64,000 nt of DNA, taken from the NCBI RefSeq assembly GCF_000253255.1, contig NC_015579.1:62001-126000 (forward strand). Direction: 5' to 3'. The position numbers and the translations under genes were made by a program. Under the pieces are notes generated by a model. It searched no databases. It was not told the origin of the DNA and saw nothing but the letters and a program-made list of their open reading frames with translations. This document shows positions 1 to 9,406 of the stretch, in pieces (position 1 is the first letter of the stretch; the number at the start of each line of letters is the position of its first letter). The stretch is from Novosphingobium sp. PP1Y. GTDB taxonomy: Bacteria > Pseudomonadota > Alphaproteobacteria > Sphingomonadales > Sphingomonadaceae.

Positions 1-712
1 GAAGCTGGTGGTTCTTACGCGGCTCTATTGTGCTTACGTAAATTACGTACGGCCCTTTCCGCTCAATCTCGTCGAGCATGGCGAAATCCTTGTCATCGAG
101 ATCGAATTCCGAGAATGTCGGAGCAGGTGCTGCGAGCGGCACTACCTCGACAGGCGGGGCAGTGTGCGCCAGCCCTTCCTTATCCCAGAAGTCACGCAAC
201 GATTTTGCCGACACCTCGGAAATCGCGAACACCGATTGCGCCATTCGAGCAACAGCTCGATAATGGTGATTAAACTGCTCAAAAAACTCCATTCCCGGGG
301 TGAATTCCGGAAACAAAAGGGGAATGAGATCATAGCATGCTGCAACCATGACACGAGAAGATCCATAAAGCTTCTCAACCCTGTCTGGGATGTTGAACGA
401 CCAATCGCTGCCAACGGTTACGAATTGGTCGTCGTTCATCGGCGTGAACGGTTGCAGGTGCTTAAAAACACTAGCTGCCTTCTTGTCGGGTTCAAGACTG
501 CTAACCCAAGAATCTGACATTATGTCCTGAAAGCAACTGTCATCTACCTTCATCCACCGGTCATGGGTACGATCGAGATAGACCGGGATCAGTCGTTCCG
601 AACAATACGAATATACTGCTTTAGAAATTTCGCGTTCAACGCGAATGATGCCTACCGGCCGACGACACCAGTCTGCAGATGTCGACACGTTCATGATGAT
701 ACGGCGCTTCAT
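1..712 (-). CDS. Glycosyltransferase (GT4-like), 3' end cut by window edge
   Basis: About 237 codons are visible, reading leftward and running off the window at base 1. The start ATG (712-710) overlaps the stop of the upstream glycosyltransferase in an ATGA arrangement, so the two are translationally coupled. The visible part has an N-terminal PVGIIRVERE segment, also present in the neighbouring 577-residue glycosyltransferase, and near the edge YVSTIEPRKNHQL, the first strand of the C-terminal nucleotide-sugar-binding Rossmann domain of GT4 enzymes. By family it should transfer a sugar from an activated donor during polysaccharide or O-unit assembly in the cytoplasm. Donor and acceptor cannot be told. 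The catalytic C-terminal half lies outside the window. Confidence 0.85.
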   Translation of the reverse strand, partial: MKRRIIMNVSTSADWCRRPVGIIRVEREISKAVYSYCSERLIPVYLDRTHDRWMKVDDSCFQDIMSDSWVSSLEPDKKAASVFKHLQPFTPMNDDQFVTVGSDWSFNIPDRVEKLYGSSRVMVAACYDLIPLLFPEFTPGMEFFEQFNHHYRAVARMAQSVFAISEVSAKSLRDFWDKEGLAHTAPPVEVVPLAAPAPTFSEFDLDDKDFAMLDEIERKGPYVIYVSTIEPRKNHQL

Positions 713-2442
713 TTGCAATGCCCCAACACCAGTTCTTTGCACAATCGTTGGCCGATATCCTCCCAAGTAAGTGACCTGTATTGCTTGGAAATAATTTCCT
801 CCAAAGAGCGGCGATAGGTCAAATCGTCTAGAAGGCGTTCGATTTCCGCCTTCCAAGCCTGAAAATCGAGAGGATGAAATGCGGGCATTAGCCCTTGTGT
901 CGCTTCACCTAAAGAACTGTTATTTGCTACAATGCAAATTTTGCCATGCTGCATTGCCTCAGTTGCCGCCAAGCCCCAGCCTTCATAAAGACTGGGGAAG
1001 ACGGTGAAAGAGCAGTTATGATATAGGTGCTGTAAAAGATCGTCGCTGACTCGGTGCAATCCATTTATTTTGCCACCAGTGTAAGCTGCCATACGTGAGA
1101 CCCTCTGTATGGTGTCGTCAGATCCCCAACCTACTGCACCGACATAGACAAATTGCGGACAATCGGTGCCGCGTTTATTCCAAAGGTCACGCCATATGTC
1201 GAACATCAGCTTGTGATTTTTGCGAGGTTCAACCGAGCTCACGTAAAGAATATAATCGCCTTTTGAAAACACATCTCGCATGATCCCATGATCCCGACTG
1301 TCCAATTTGGGTAGGCGGGTGGTATCGGCATAGCTTGCGAGCGGCACAGTGATAATTTCAGGCAGGCTGCGTTCGATGCGAGCATTCTGCCAAAAGCGCG
1401 CCAAATCTTTTCCGGTTGCTTGTGATATCGCCCAGACTTTGTGCGCGCCATGTGCCATATCGATGAGGTGCTGCCGAAATTGTTGCCCAATCTCGTCGCG
1501 CACGAGAAATTCAGGAAACTGCACTGGAACAGTATCAAAGCAGGTCAGGATCGACTTCGCGCCAAACCGCTTTAGATATTTCAGAACCTGACTCGTCGGA
1601 GCATGATCCCAGTCCAAACCCATTGAGATATAGATGTCGTCAGGCCGGAGGGATGCTTCGCGCATGTGCGAAGGGTTATAAGGGATCAGTGCTGCTTCGG
1701 GATTACACCATTCTGGGGCAAGGATCCGATCGGCATGTATTCGACCGAGCAATCTTAGGCATTGCGCCTGCGGATCCCACAGGACGTAATCTACGTTCCT
1801 AAATCGTCTCAGGTAGGTGGCGATTTCCCGCTCCACGCGAATTATGCCGACGGGATGACTTCGCCAATGATTACTGGACGAAAGGTTAAAGATATAGCGT
1901 GTATCTCCGTCACCGAGGACATCATCCGCCTCGACGGATTCGGCGTGGTCTAGACGGTATTCCAGCTTCATTATCTGATCCATCAAGGCGTTGGCCTTGC
2001 CGTGGATCGCATCGAATAGCGTATTGCCCTTGCCATGGATCGCATCAAACAGCCTCTGGTACGAGGACATGTCCATGACGCCAGCCGGATGGCTCTGTCT
2101 TGACGGTGGTGACAATATAGAGCTGGCATCAGACGAAGAAAAACGGCTTGGCTTGAACGTCTTAACCAGGCGTGAGCGGATAGGATGCCGATAATTGAAC
2201 ACGGCCTCTGTGATATCCTGCTGCTGCGGCCGCTTAAGGGCCTCTTCGGAATGATAAAGATCGGAAATTACTTGAAGGCGCCCTCCCTTTTTCTTTAAAA
2301 TATGAATATAGTGCTCGGCTCCGACCGGGTCGGATTGGCGACCTAGCACGACGCTGAAAACACCTTCTATGAAGGAAGCGTCATCCAAGGACATCAGCCA
2401 AGACAAGGAGCCAGGCTGATGTCTATCAAAATATTCGTTCAT
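709..2442 (-). CDS. Glycosyltransferase with N-terminal DUF4214-like domain
   Basis: 577 residues. Residues about 15-75 (SFIEGVFSVVLGRQSDPVGAEH, split here as a short motif LGRQSDPVG) resemble DUF4214, a short helical domain often found on surface-polysaccharide and S-layer-associated proteins. The rest is a GT4-type enzyme: the PVGIIRVEREIA segment near residue 200, LYVSSVEPRKNHKL opening the C-terminal domain, and the donor-site signature FPSLYEGWGLAATEAM. It sits 24 bp downstream of kpsT and overlaps the next glycosyltransferase by 4 bp, so it belongs to the capsule operon kpsE-kpsM-kpsT-GT-GT. It probably adds a sugar to the exported polymer or its lipid linker. Two near-identical short repeats (DAIHGKGNTLF / DAIHGKANALM) lie near residue 140. 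Substrate unknown. Confidence 0.88.
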   Translation of the reverse strand: MNEYFDRHQPGSLSWLMSLDDASFIEGVFSVVLGRQSDPVGAEHYIHILKKKGGRLQVISDLYHSEEALKRPQQQDITEAVFNYRHPIRSRLVKTFKPSRFSSSDASSILSPPSRQSHPAGVMDMSSYQRLFDAIHGKGNTLFDAIHGKANALMDQIMKLEYRLDHAESVEADDVLGDGDTRYIFNLSSSNHWRSHPVGIIRVEREIATYLRRFRNVDYVLWDPQAQCLRLLGRIHADRILAPEWCNPEAALIPYNPSHMREASLRPDDIYISMGLDWDHAPTSQVLKYLKRFGAKSILTCFDTVPVQFPEFLVRDEIGQQFRQHLIDMAHGAHKVWAISQATGKDLARFWQNARIERSLPEIITVPLASYADTTRLPKLDSRDHGIMRDVFSKGDYILYVSSVEPRKNHKLMFDIWRDLWNKRGTDCPQFVYVGAVGWGSDDTIQRVSRMAAYTGGKINGLHRVSDDLLQHLYHNCSFTVFPSLYEGWGLAATEAMQHGKICIVANNSSLGEATQGLMPAFHPLDFQAWKAEIERLLDDLTYRRSLEEIISKQYRSLTWEDIGQRLCKELVLGHCK

Positions 2443-2466
2443 AATGATGCCTGGCCCATACCCAGA

Positions 2467-3138
2467 TTAACGAACTTTAGCGCTTAGGTGAAGGTTATGA
2501 TTATGTGCTTCAAGTGCCTGATCAAAATTGGGGTAAAAAGCTAGCTTTCCCTCGTTCAAAACAGCAAACTTCCCACAATGATTGCGTACATATTCGGTGT
2601 CGTGTGAGATGATCAGCATGGCGCGGTCCCCACGTTTGTGGAACAGTTCAAAGGCGCACTTTTCGTGAAATTTTGCATCTCCGACCGCGCTAATTTCGTC
2701 GATCAGGTAGCAGTCGAATTCGATGATCATGGAAATGGCGAAAGCGAGCCGTGCGCGCATGCCCTGCGAATAGGATCGTAGAGGTTCGCGCAGATAGATT
2801 CCAAGTTCAGTGAACTCGGAGACAAAATCGATATTTTGCCGATAGTCCTGGTTGTAGATGCGGCTGATGAAGCGGACATTATCCAGCCCGGTCAGCGCAT
2901 TCTGAAACGCGCCCCCGAATGCCAGCGGCCAGGACACTGACATTGTGCGGGTGATTTCCCCCGAGGTCGCCCGTTCGGCCCCGCTGACTAGACGGATCAA
3001 TGTCGATTTGCCGGCGCCGTTACGGCCCAGAATCCCCAGCTTCTCTCCGCGATCAAGGCGAAACGAGATATCGTCCAGGACGACCCGGTCGCCCTGGCGG
3101 GTCGGATAGACCTTGTGGACATGATCGACGTTGATCAT
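2467..3138 (-). CDS. kpsT: Capsular polysaccharide ABC transporter ATPase KpsT
   Basis: 223 residues, the usual length for KpsT/CtrD-type ATPases. Walker A is GRNGAGKST (38-46), the ABC signature is SYSQGMR (122-128), Walker B is CYLIDE (143-148), and a switch histidine is in LIISHD. It pairs with KpsM to drive export of a lipid-linked capsular polymer across the inner membrane. The start ATG overlaps the kpsM stop by 4 bp (ATGA), which fixes the start and implies coupling. The short length and the lack of a C-terminal carbohydrate-binding extension match group 2 capsule exporters rather than Wzt-type O-antigen exporters. Confidence 0.95.
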   Translation of the reverse strand: MINVDHVHKVYPTRQGDRVVLDDISFRLDRGEKLGILGRNGAGKSTLIRLVSGAERATSGEITRTMSVSWPLAFGGAFQNALTGLDNVRFISRIYNQDYRQNIDFVSEFTELGIYLREPLRSYSQGMRARLAFAISMIIEFDCYLIDEISAVGDAKFHEKCAFELFHKRGDRAMLIISHDTEYVRNHCGKFAVLNEGKLAFYPNFDQALEAHNHNLHLSAKVR

Positions 3139-3932
3139 TCTGGAGTGATCTCCCGGTTAGCGACGGCGACTTGCGCCAGGGCCAGCACGGTCAGCGCAAT
3201 GCAGAAACCCAGCAAATAAGGCAGGTCGTAATGGACACGGATGTGATTGCCGAAATAGCCTTCCCGCACGATCTCCACGCCGTTCACCATGGGCACGTAG
3301 AGCGCGTACTTCTGGGCGGCAGGAGGCAAGGCATCGACCATGAAGGCCGCGCCCGACAGTGGGAACATGATATACGAAGCCGGGTGCCACAAGCGTTCTA
3401 CGAGATCACTTTTCTCGGCAAGGGCGCCTAGGAAGGTGGCTAGGGCTGCGCCGAACCACGCCAGCAACAGCCATCCTTGGGCCACGGTTAAAACATCTTC
3501 TGGCGGCTCCAGCCAGCCAATGTAGATGTAAAACAGGCTGAGCACGATGAACGATATTGTGGCGCCACCGGCTTCAAGGAGCAGGCGGGCCAGGAAGACG
3601 TCGATCACACGCACGTTACGGTGATACATCAAAGCCAGGTTGGGCTCGATGGCCCCGATGCAGCGTGACGGCATGTTACGCCAGAGCAGAACGCTGGAAT
3701 AACCGGTCAGGGCGAAAGCAACGATTGGCAAGGAGGAGCCGTGCACCGCTTTTGACAGGGTCCATAAGATGGTCACCCCGGTGGTGAACAGCATCGGTTC
3801 CGCGAAGAGCCACAGGAAGCCAATATTGTGCCGACCATAACGGGTCAGGATCTCGCGCATCAGCAGGGCGTAGACGACCCGCCACTGGACTGATGCACTC
3901 TTGCCTATTTCCGTGAGCTGCTGGAACGCCAT
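3135..3932 (-). CDS. kpsM: Capsular polysaccharide ABC transporter permease KpsM
   Basis: 265 residues from the ATG at 3932. An upstream in-frame ATG at 4001 would place the start inside kpsE, while 3932 follows the kpsE stop by 10 bp with an AGGA-type ribosome site. About six hydrophobic segments are visible, with the ABC2 permease entry REILTRYGRHNIGFLW near the N-terminus and the typical YGRHNIGFLWLFAEPM stretch of the KpsM/CtrC family. It forms the channel for lipid-linked capsular polymer, powered by the adjacent KpsT. The gene overlaps kpsT by 4 bp. Confidence 0.93.
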   Translation of the reverse strand: MAFQQLTEIGKSASVQWRVVYALLMREILTRYGRHNIGFLWLFAEPMLFTTGVTILWTLSKAVHGSSLPIVAFALTGYSSVLLWRNMPSRCIGAIEPNLALMYHRNVRVIDVFLARLLLEAGGATISFIVLSLFYIYIGWLEPPEDVLTVAQGWLLLAWFGAALATFLGALAEKSDLVERLWHPASYIMFPLSGAAFMVDALPPAAQKYALYVPMVNGVEIVREGYFGNHIRVHYDLPYLLGFCIALTVLALAQVAVANREITPE

Positions 3933-3942
3933 GGTCTGGCGA

Positions 3943-5052
3943 CTAGTCCTTGTGTTCCAGCATGCCGGCGACCAGCATGCTGATAACCGCCCACGCAGCA
4001 AGACCGAGGATCAGCGTCGAGAAGATTCCACGCCACCTGCGGGGCTCCAGCGAATCGTCGGGCACATTGGGAGCAACGATCCGTTCGACATAGGCCTGTT
4101 TGCGTCGCGCCTCGTTGCGGGCGTCTTCCAGCGAAGCCATGGCGCTGGCGAGATTCTTGTCCGCAAACTGGCTTTCCAAGTACAGTCGCTGGTATTCTGC
4201 AGCGCGCGAGGACAGCGACTTGCGATTTCCGGCCACAAGGCCGAGTTGCTCGTCTATTTCACGTGCGAGCCCCTTGGCACGCACATCGAGAACTTCGATC
4301 TGCGGATTTTGCGGCGTGTATGCGCGTAGTTCGCGCAGCTGCATTCGGGTGGCGATCAATTCATCCTGGATTTTGGAGATCATCTGTAGCTGGACTGTCG
4401 CCTGCTTCTCCGGATCCACCACGCCCGCCTGGTTGCGATAGGCAGACAGGGCCAGAGCGGCAGCCTTGGACTTGGCCTTCGCTTCATCGACTTCTCGCTG
4501 GGCGAAGCGGATAAGATCCTGCCTTCCGCGTTCGTTGAGCTTGTTGACAGTGGCTTCGGCCATTTCCAGAAGCTGTTCGTTGAAGCGGGCAGCATCCTTC
4601 GGCGTAAACGCCCGGACGCTGAGGGTCACAATCGAGGACGTCGTGTCCTGCTGAATTCCGACCTTCTTTTTGTAATATTTGAACAAATCCTCAAAACTGT
4701 GATTCAAGCCCGAAGGATCGAAACGGTCGAAGGTCGATATGAAGGGTGCCGTATAGGCGCGGGTGAAGGCTGCGTTGCGATCCAGAGCCTTTAACGCATC
4801 GCGCGAAAGCATATACTCTTGGGCGGCGTAAATCTCGTCACCTGAACTGCCGAAACCCGTGCTCTTGAGCAGCATGCCCAAGCCGGACGGCGTCTGCTTG
4901 TCCGGGCTGCGAACGACAAACTGGGATTCGGAAATATAAACGTCGGACGCAAATATCCCAAAATACAGTATCGATAGTGCAGTTGGAATGACGACCACGA
5001 AAAGGAAGAGCGGGCGTACTTTTCCGATGCTTGCTTTCAACGACGCTTTCAT
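3943..5052 (-). CDS. kpsE: Capsule export inner-membrane periplasmic adaptor KpsE
   Basis: 369 residues with the two-membrane-anchor layout of the KpsE/CtrB (PCP-3) family. A first membrane helix lies at about 15-33 (LFLFVVVIPTALSILYFGIF), a long periplasmic part is rich in helical heptads (roughly 180-330, KSKAAALALSAYR to EDARNEARRKQAYVER), and a second helix is near the C-terminus (STLILGLAAWAVISMLVAG). A PxxP-like VAPNVPDDSLEPRR stretch precedes the second helix. It links the KpsMT inner-membrane pump to the outer-membrane export protein encoded divergently at 5350. It is first in the leftward operon. Confidence 0.93.
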   Translation of the reverse strand: MKASLKASIGKVRPLFLFVVVIPTALSILYFGIFASDVYISESQFVVRSPDKQTPSGLGMLLKSTGFGSSGDEIYAAQEYMLSRDALKALDRNAAFTRAYTAPFISTFDRFDPSGLNHSFEDLFKYYKKKVGIQQDTTSSIVTLSVRAFTPKDAARFNEQLLEMAEATVNKLNERGRQDLIRFAQREVDEAKAKSKAAALALSAYRNQAGVVDPEKQATVQLQMISKIQDELIATRMQLRELRAYTPQNPQIEVLDVRAKGLAREIDEQLGLVAGNRKSLSSRAAEYQRLYLESQFADKNLASAMASLEDARNEARRKQAYVERIVAPNVPDDSLEPRRWRGIFSTLILGLAAWAVISMLVAGMLEHKD

Positions 5053-5349
5053 TCAGACCTTATTCACCACGTCACCGTGGAGCCATTGCAGATCGCGAGC
5101 GCCGTCAGATACGGAGCAAGCCATCATCGTTTTCAAGTGTGGCAGCGGAATTTAGGGCCCGTGCCGTACGCGCGAAGCCTTTAGCGGTCAGTGCTATCGG
5201 CGTCTAGCATCGATCATCGCTATTTACTTGCCGTTCCGCGGTTTGGCATGACTGCCGCATGGCTTCTCGTACTTGATCGGCACTCCTTGATCCGGAACCT
5301 CGCTTGCTCCATACGCCGGGTCATTTCGTCCATCTTTGGACGGCTGAAC
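5053..5349. promoter_or_regulatory. Divergent intergenic region between kpsE and the export lipoprotein gene
   Basis: About 300 bp separate the kpsE start (leftward) from the export protein start (rightward) and must carry promoters for both halves of the capsule locus. No convincing -35/-10 pair, operator palindrome or riboswitch fold was found by eye. An open frame continues upstream of the chosen export-protein start to 5191, but that extension lacks a ribosome site and would precede the lipoprotein signal. Confidence 0.45.
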
Positions 5350-6558
5350 ATGGTGCTAGCTGATTTCGATATGACCAAGCTGAACACTCTTGCCCGGCTG
5401 AGCGCCGCATTGCTCGTGGCTTCGGCCTTGTCTGGATGCGCGGTTTTGCCGAGCTCCGGTCCATCGACCGGGCAAATTGCCCGTGCTGCAAAGGCGCAAT
5501 CTGCAATCGAGGCCGGGATTGCCATAATCGACGTCAACGACGCAGTCGCACGTGAGATCGTTACCGCAAATCGCCAGGTGCCCTTCTCGGAAAGTCTCGG
5601 CGAGGCGCCGCCTATAGGATCGGTGATCGGCAAAGGCGACGTGCTGGATATCGCAATCTGGGAAGCGCCTCCTGCCGCACTTTTCGGGGTTGCCGGAGGA
5701 GTAACGCAGCTGACAGCCTCGGGTGCGACTGCCAGGGGAACCTCCTTGCCCGAGCAGATGGTCGATAGCGATGGCCTGATTACCGTGCCATTCGTCGGTC
5801 GCATCCAGGCCGCCGGACGCACGCCGCAGGAAATCGGGCGTGATATCAATAGACACCTCATCGGCAAGGCGCATCAGCCCCAGACGATCGTGCGCCTGGT
5901 GCGCAACGCGGCGGCGAACGTGACTGTCGTTGGCGATGTCGCCACCAGCGCGCGGGTGCCGCTGACCGCACGGGGCGAGCGTGTGCTCGACGTTCTGGCC
6001 ACTGCTGGCGGCGTAAAGCAGCCGGTAGGCAAGATGGTGATCCAGATCACCCGCGGCGCCAGCGTATCGGCGTTGCCGCTGGAGACGGTGATCCGCGATC
6101 CGCGCCAGAACGTGCGCCTGCAGCCCGATGACGTCATGACCTTGCTGTTCCAGCCTTACAGCTTCACTGCGCTTGGCGCGGTGGGTAGGAACGGAGAACT
6201 GCCATTCGAGGCTACCGGTTTGACATTGGCGCAGGCGCTTGGACGCATTTCCGGCCTAGATGACGCCCGCGCCAATGCGAAGGGTGCATTCATCTTCCGC
6301 TTCGAGCGCCCCGAGGCTCTGCCGCAAAACCTGCGGCAGCTGGGCAGGCCAACGCCAGACGGCAGAATTCCGGTTATCTATCGCATCAACCTAAAGGATC
6401 CGGCGACGCTCTTCGTGGCGCAGAGCTTCCCTATCCAAGACAAGGACGTACTTTACGTTTCCAACGCCCCGTTGGCTGATTTCCAGAAGTTCCTTGGTGC
6501 GGTCTTCTCCACGATCCTGCCGGCGGCGACCACCGCAGCGGTGATTTCGCAGCAGTAG
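5350..6558 (+). CDS. Polysaccharide export outer-membrane lipoprotein (Wza/KpsD/CtrA-like)
   Basis: 402 residues from ATG 5350, which has GGA about 9 bp upstream; ATG 5371 is an alternative. The N-terminus is a lipoprotein signal (AALLVASALSGCAVL, lipobox LSGC). It is followed by a polysaccharide-export domain (IGKGDVLDIAIWEAP and DGLITVPFVGRIQAAGRTPQEIG) and SLBB-type repeats (VTVVGDVATSARVPL, FTALGAVGRNGELPF). This family forms the outer-membrane ring that lets capsule polymer exit, and it should dock on KpsE. It is divergent from kpsE and 24 bp upstream of a glycosyltransferase. Length and lipobox are closer to Wza/CtrA than to the longer KpsD. Confidence 0.92.
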   Translation: MVLADFDMTKLNTLARLSAALLVASALSGCAVLPSSGPSTGQIARAAKAQSAIEAGIAIIDVNDAVAREIVTANRQVPFSESLGEAPPIGSVIGKGDVLDIAIWEAPPAALFGVAGGVTQLTASGATARGTSLPEQMVDSDGLITVPFVGRIQAAGRTPQEIGRDINRHLIGKAHQPQTIVRLVRNAAANVTVVGDVATSARVPLTARGERVLDVLATAGGVKQPVGKMVIQITRGASVSALPLETVIRDPRQNVRLQPDDVMTLLFQPYSFTALGAVGRNGELPFEATGLTLAQALGRISGLDDARANAKGAFIFRFERPEALPQNLRQLGRPTPDGRIPVIYRINLKDPATLFVAQSFPIQDKDVLYVSNAPLADFQKFLGAVFSTILPAATTAAVISQQ

Positions 6559-6582
6559 CCTAGACTGGGATATTCTGAAAAC

Positions 6583-7878
6583 GTGGCTAGCGCTTTGCGT
6601 CCTTTTCTCGATCTGCTGCCGTACCGCCTGGACCAGCGCCTTTCCGCCGCCGCATTGCGCCGGCTGCGGATAAGACGCCGGCGCAATGTACCCAAAGTCA
6701 CGGCGCCTGCACTTCCCGGCCAGAAGCGTCGGCTATACGTAGATCTTGCGGTTATCAGCCGTCATGACGCCGGAACCGGCATCCAGCGCGTCGTGCGCGC
6801 AGTGGCGCAGGCGCTGGCCGAGGCGCCTGCGGAGCAATGGGACGTGCGCTTCGTCGCGGCCGACAGGCGTTGCCCCTATCGAGTTGTTTCATGGCCCGAG
6901 GCCGGTGAGGCCATCGACCACACGCCGATTGAAGCGCGGCCGGGCGATGTCTTCCTCGGGCTGGATTTCTCGCTAGACACCGTGCGCTTCCACCGCGCTC
7001 AGCTGGCCCGTTTCCGGCGCGCCGGGGGGGCCTTATGGTTCCTGGTTTGCGACCTGCTACCGGCCGAGCGGCCAGAGTGGTTTTCGGTTAACAATGTTAT
7101 CCGCTATAAGGCATGGCTTGAAATCATAGCGGGCATCGCCGAGGGCTTCCTGTGCATATCGCAGCAGACCGAAGACGACTTGCGCCGGGTGCTGGCCGAT
7201 CGTTTCGGCCTTGTGGACGGCTATGCGACGCGTATCATTCCCATGGGGCACGCGATCATGGACTCGCTAATGCAGGAAGCCGCGACGGCAGAACCGGCAA
7301 GCGCCCGTTTCGACATGACGCAGCCTTTCTCGCTGATGGTTGGAACCCTTGAGCCGCGCAAGGGACACGCCGATATCGTCGCGGCCTTCAGCGAGCTGTG
7401 GCGACAAGGTGCGGAGCACCGCTTGGTGCTGGTTGGCCGGATGGGCTGGCAAATCGAGGCGCTACGCGACACCATTCGCAACCACCCCGAGCACGGCGAC
7501 AAGCTGATGTGGTTTGACGATGTTGGGGATCTGGAACTGGAACAGATCTACCAGGCTTGCGAAGGCGTCATCATCGCCTCGCATGCCGAAGGTTTCGGCC
7601 TGCCGCTGATCGAGGCGCTCGGACACCTCAAGCCCGTGCTGGCGCGCGATCTGCCGATCTTCCGCCTCCATGAGGAACACGGGGTGCGCTATTTCCCCGC
7701 AGCGGGCGATGCCGCGACGCTGGGGGCCTGCATCCGGGACTGGGTGGTGGACATCAGGTTGGGCCGCGCGACGGTCACGGCTCCGGACGCCAACTGGAGG
7801 AAATGCGCCGCGGTCGTCCTCGACGCGCTGAACGCCCAGCCAGATCCCGTCGCGCTCCCTTTCCGGGCGACGACATGA
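6583..7878 (+). CDS. Glycosyltransferase, GT4 family
   Basis: 431 residues with a GTG start; the gene begins 24 bp after the export lipoprotein stop. The N-terminus is rich in arginine (RRLRIRRRRN). A GTGIQRVVRAVAQAL motif near residue 70 corresponds to the PVGIIRVERE segment of the other two glycosyltransferases here. The C-terminal domain shows VGTLEPRKGH, LVLVGRMGW and the donor-site signature ASHAEGFGLPLIEAL. It should add a hexose-type sugar in the cytoplasm during capsule synthesis. The shared N-terminal motif in all three enzymes suggests one subfamily that arose by duplication. Confidence 0.9.
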   Translation: MASALRPFLDLLPYRLDQRLSAAALRRLRIRRRRNVPKVTAPALPGQKRRLYVDLAVISRHDAGTGIQRVVRAVAQALAEAPAEQWDVRFVAADRRCPYRVVSWPEAGEAIDHTPIEARPGDVFLGLDFSLDTVRFHRAQLARFRRAGGALWFLVCDLLPAERPEWFSVNNVIRYKAWLEIIAGIAEGFLCISQQTEDDLRRVLADRFGLVDGYATRIIPMGHAIMDSLMQEAATAEPASARFDMTQPFSLMVGTLEPRKGHADIVAAFSELWRQGAEHRLVLVGRMGWQIEALRDTIRNHPEHGDKLMWFDDVGDLELEQIYQACEGVIIASHAEGFGLPLIEALGHLKPVLARDLPIFRLHEEHGVRYFPAAGDAATLGACIRDWVVDIRLGRATVTAPDANWRKCAAVVLDALNAQPDPVALPFRATT

Positions 7879-7915
7879 TCAAAGCCTCGCGGGCTTGTAA
7901 CTCGCGCGGCAACGG

Positions 7916-9406
7916 TCAGCTTGTCCGGATCATCTCCAGAACCTCACCACCCAACGTGGCCGCCCGTTCCGGCGTGGCGCTTTCGGTGTAGCAGCGCAGT
8001 TCGGGGGCGTTGCCGCTGGGGCGCAGGTGAATGATGTCGCCCCGATCAAAGGTGACGCGCAAGCCGTCAGTGGTGTCAAAGGCCGTGGCTTTGCCCGCAA
8101 GTTCGCCGAACATTGCCGAGGTGCGCGCCAGCACGTCTTCGGGGGTACCTTCCTGAAGTCGAGCCAACAGCGCTTGGCTCTGGGCAGTGGGATAGTTCTG
8201 CAGCCTCTCGCTGAAGGTGTATCGCGCTGGCAGCTGGGCCTGCAAGGCGCTCAGCGTCGTGCCCTGGCGCCGTGCGGCAGCAAGCACGGCGAGCATTGGA
8301 AGCACCGCGTCGCGGGTGGGCAGCGCCGCCAGGTTCCCGCCTTGGGATTGCACCGGCGTGCCGAGCAGGAAGCCGCCGTTTGCTTCGTAACCGCAGACGC
8401 TGCTGAAATCGGAAAGCAGTGCGTTCATGGCCTCGATCACAAAGGGAGAGCCGATGCGGGTGCGGCGAATCGCGGCGAAGGCGCCGGACAGGTCTAGCGC
8501 CGAATTGCAGCTCACCGGGGTGGCCACCGCTTCAATACCGAGCGCCTGCGCGCACAGGATGCCCAATACGTCGCCGCGCATCCATGCGCCGGTTTCGTCG
8601 GCCAGCAGCGGGCGATCGCTGTCGCCATCGGTCGAAAGGATCGCATCGAGGCCGAGGTCGCGTGTCCAGTCCAGCGCAAGTGCCTGATCCTCGGGCCGGA
8701 CGGCTTCGGTGTCGACGGGAATAAATGTCTTGGACCGGCCAAGGCGCAAGACTTCGGCACCCAGTGTTCTGACGATCTCGACCAGCAGGTCGCGCCCAAC
8801 CGCCGAATGTTCGTAGACACCCAGCCTCAGGCCGCGCAGCGCGTCAGATCCGAAGAAGTCGACGTAACGCGCCACATAGGGCGTTGCGACGTCGATCAGT
8901 GGGCCGCAGTCATCAGGCTGGATCAGCATGCCATCGGCGTCGAACAGGTCGGGCAGCGTCACCGTTTGCGCCCGCATCGCCAGCTCGTCGGGCTTGAGCA
9001 CTTCACCGTCAGCCCGGTTGAACTTGATGCCGTTGCGATCGTCGGGGATGTGGCTTCCGGTCACCATCAGCGACGGGATTTCTTGCGCAAATCCGTAGGC
9101 CGCGACGGCGGGTGACGGCACGAAGCCGCAGTTGGCGACATTCCCGCCCATGTGCCGGATCGCGGCGGCGCATGCGGCGAGGATGCGCGGGGTCGACGGG
9201 CGCAGGTCTCCGGCAATCGCCACTGCTCGGCCCGGGGTGAACTGGCCGATGTCGGCCATGTGCTGCAGGAAACCGCACACATAGGCGAAACAAACTTCAT
9301 CGGTCATAGCGACGACGAGTCCGCGCGCGCCACTAGTGCCAAAGGCAACGCCGGAATCGGCCATGATCGCGGCGATCGAAACGGTGCGCGCCATCGTCAG
9401 TGTCAT
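7916..9406 (-). CDS. manB: Phosphomannomutase / phosphoglucomutase
   Basis: 496 residues of the alpha-D-phosphohexomutase superfamily. The phosphoserine loop is TGSHIP (S118), the metal site DGDSDR (260-265), the sugar-recognition loop YEANGGFLLG, and the phosphate-binding C-terminal loop RPSGNAPELR. It converts mannose-6-phosphate to mannose-1-phosphate (or glucose phosphates). The next enzyme, encoded immediately upstream in the same operon with a 4-bp ATGA overlap, uses mannose-1-phosphate to make GDP-mannose, so phosphomannomutase is the likelier role. The TGSHIP loop differs slightly from the common TASHNP. Confidence 0.92.
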   Translation of the reverse strand: MTLTMARTVSIAAIMADSGVAFGTSGARGLVVAMTDEVCFAYVCGFLQHMADIGQFTPGRAVAIAGDLRPSTPRILAACAAAIRHMGGNVANCGFVPSPAVAAYGFAQEIPSLMVTGSHIPDDRNGIKFNRADGEVLKPDELAMRAQTVTLPDLFDADGMLIQPDDCGPLIDVATPYVARYVDFFGSDALRGLRLGVYEHSAVGRDLLVEIVRTLGAEVLRLGRSKTFIPVDTEAVRPEDQALALDWTRDLGLDAILSTDGDSDRPLLADETGAWMRGDVLGILCAQALGIEAVATPVSCNSALDLSGAFAAIRRTRIGSPFVIEAMNALLSDFSSVCGYEANGGFLLGTPVQSQGGNLAALPTRDAVLPMLAVLAAARRQGTTLSALQAQLPARYTFSERLQNYPTAQSQALLARLQEGTPEDVLARTSAMFGELAGKATAFDTTDGLRVTFDRGDIIHLRPSGNAPELRCYTESATPERAATLGGEVLEMIRTS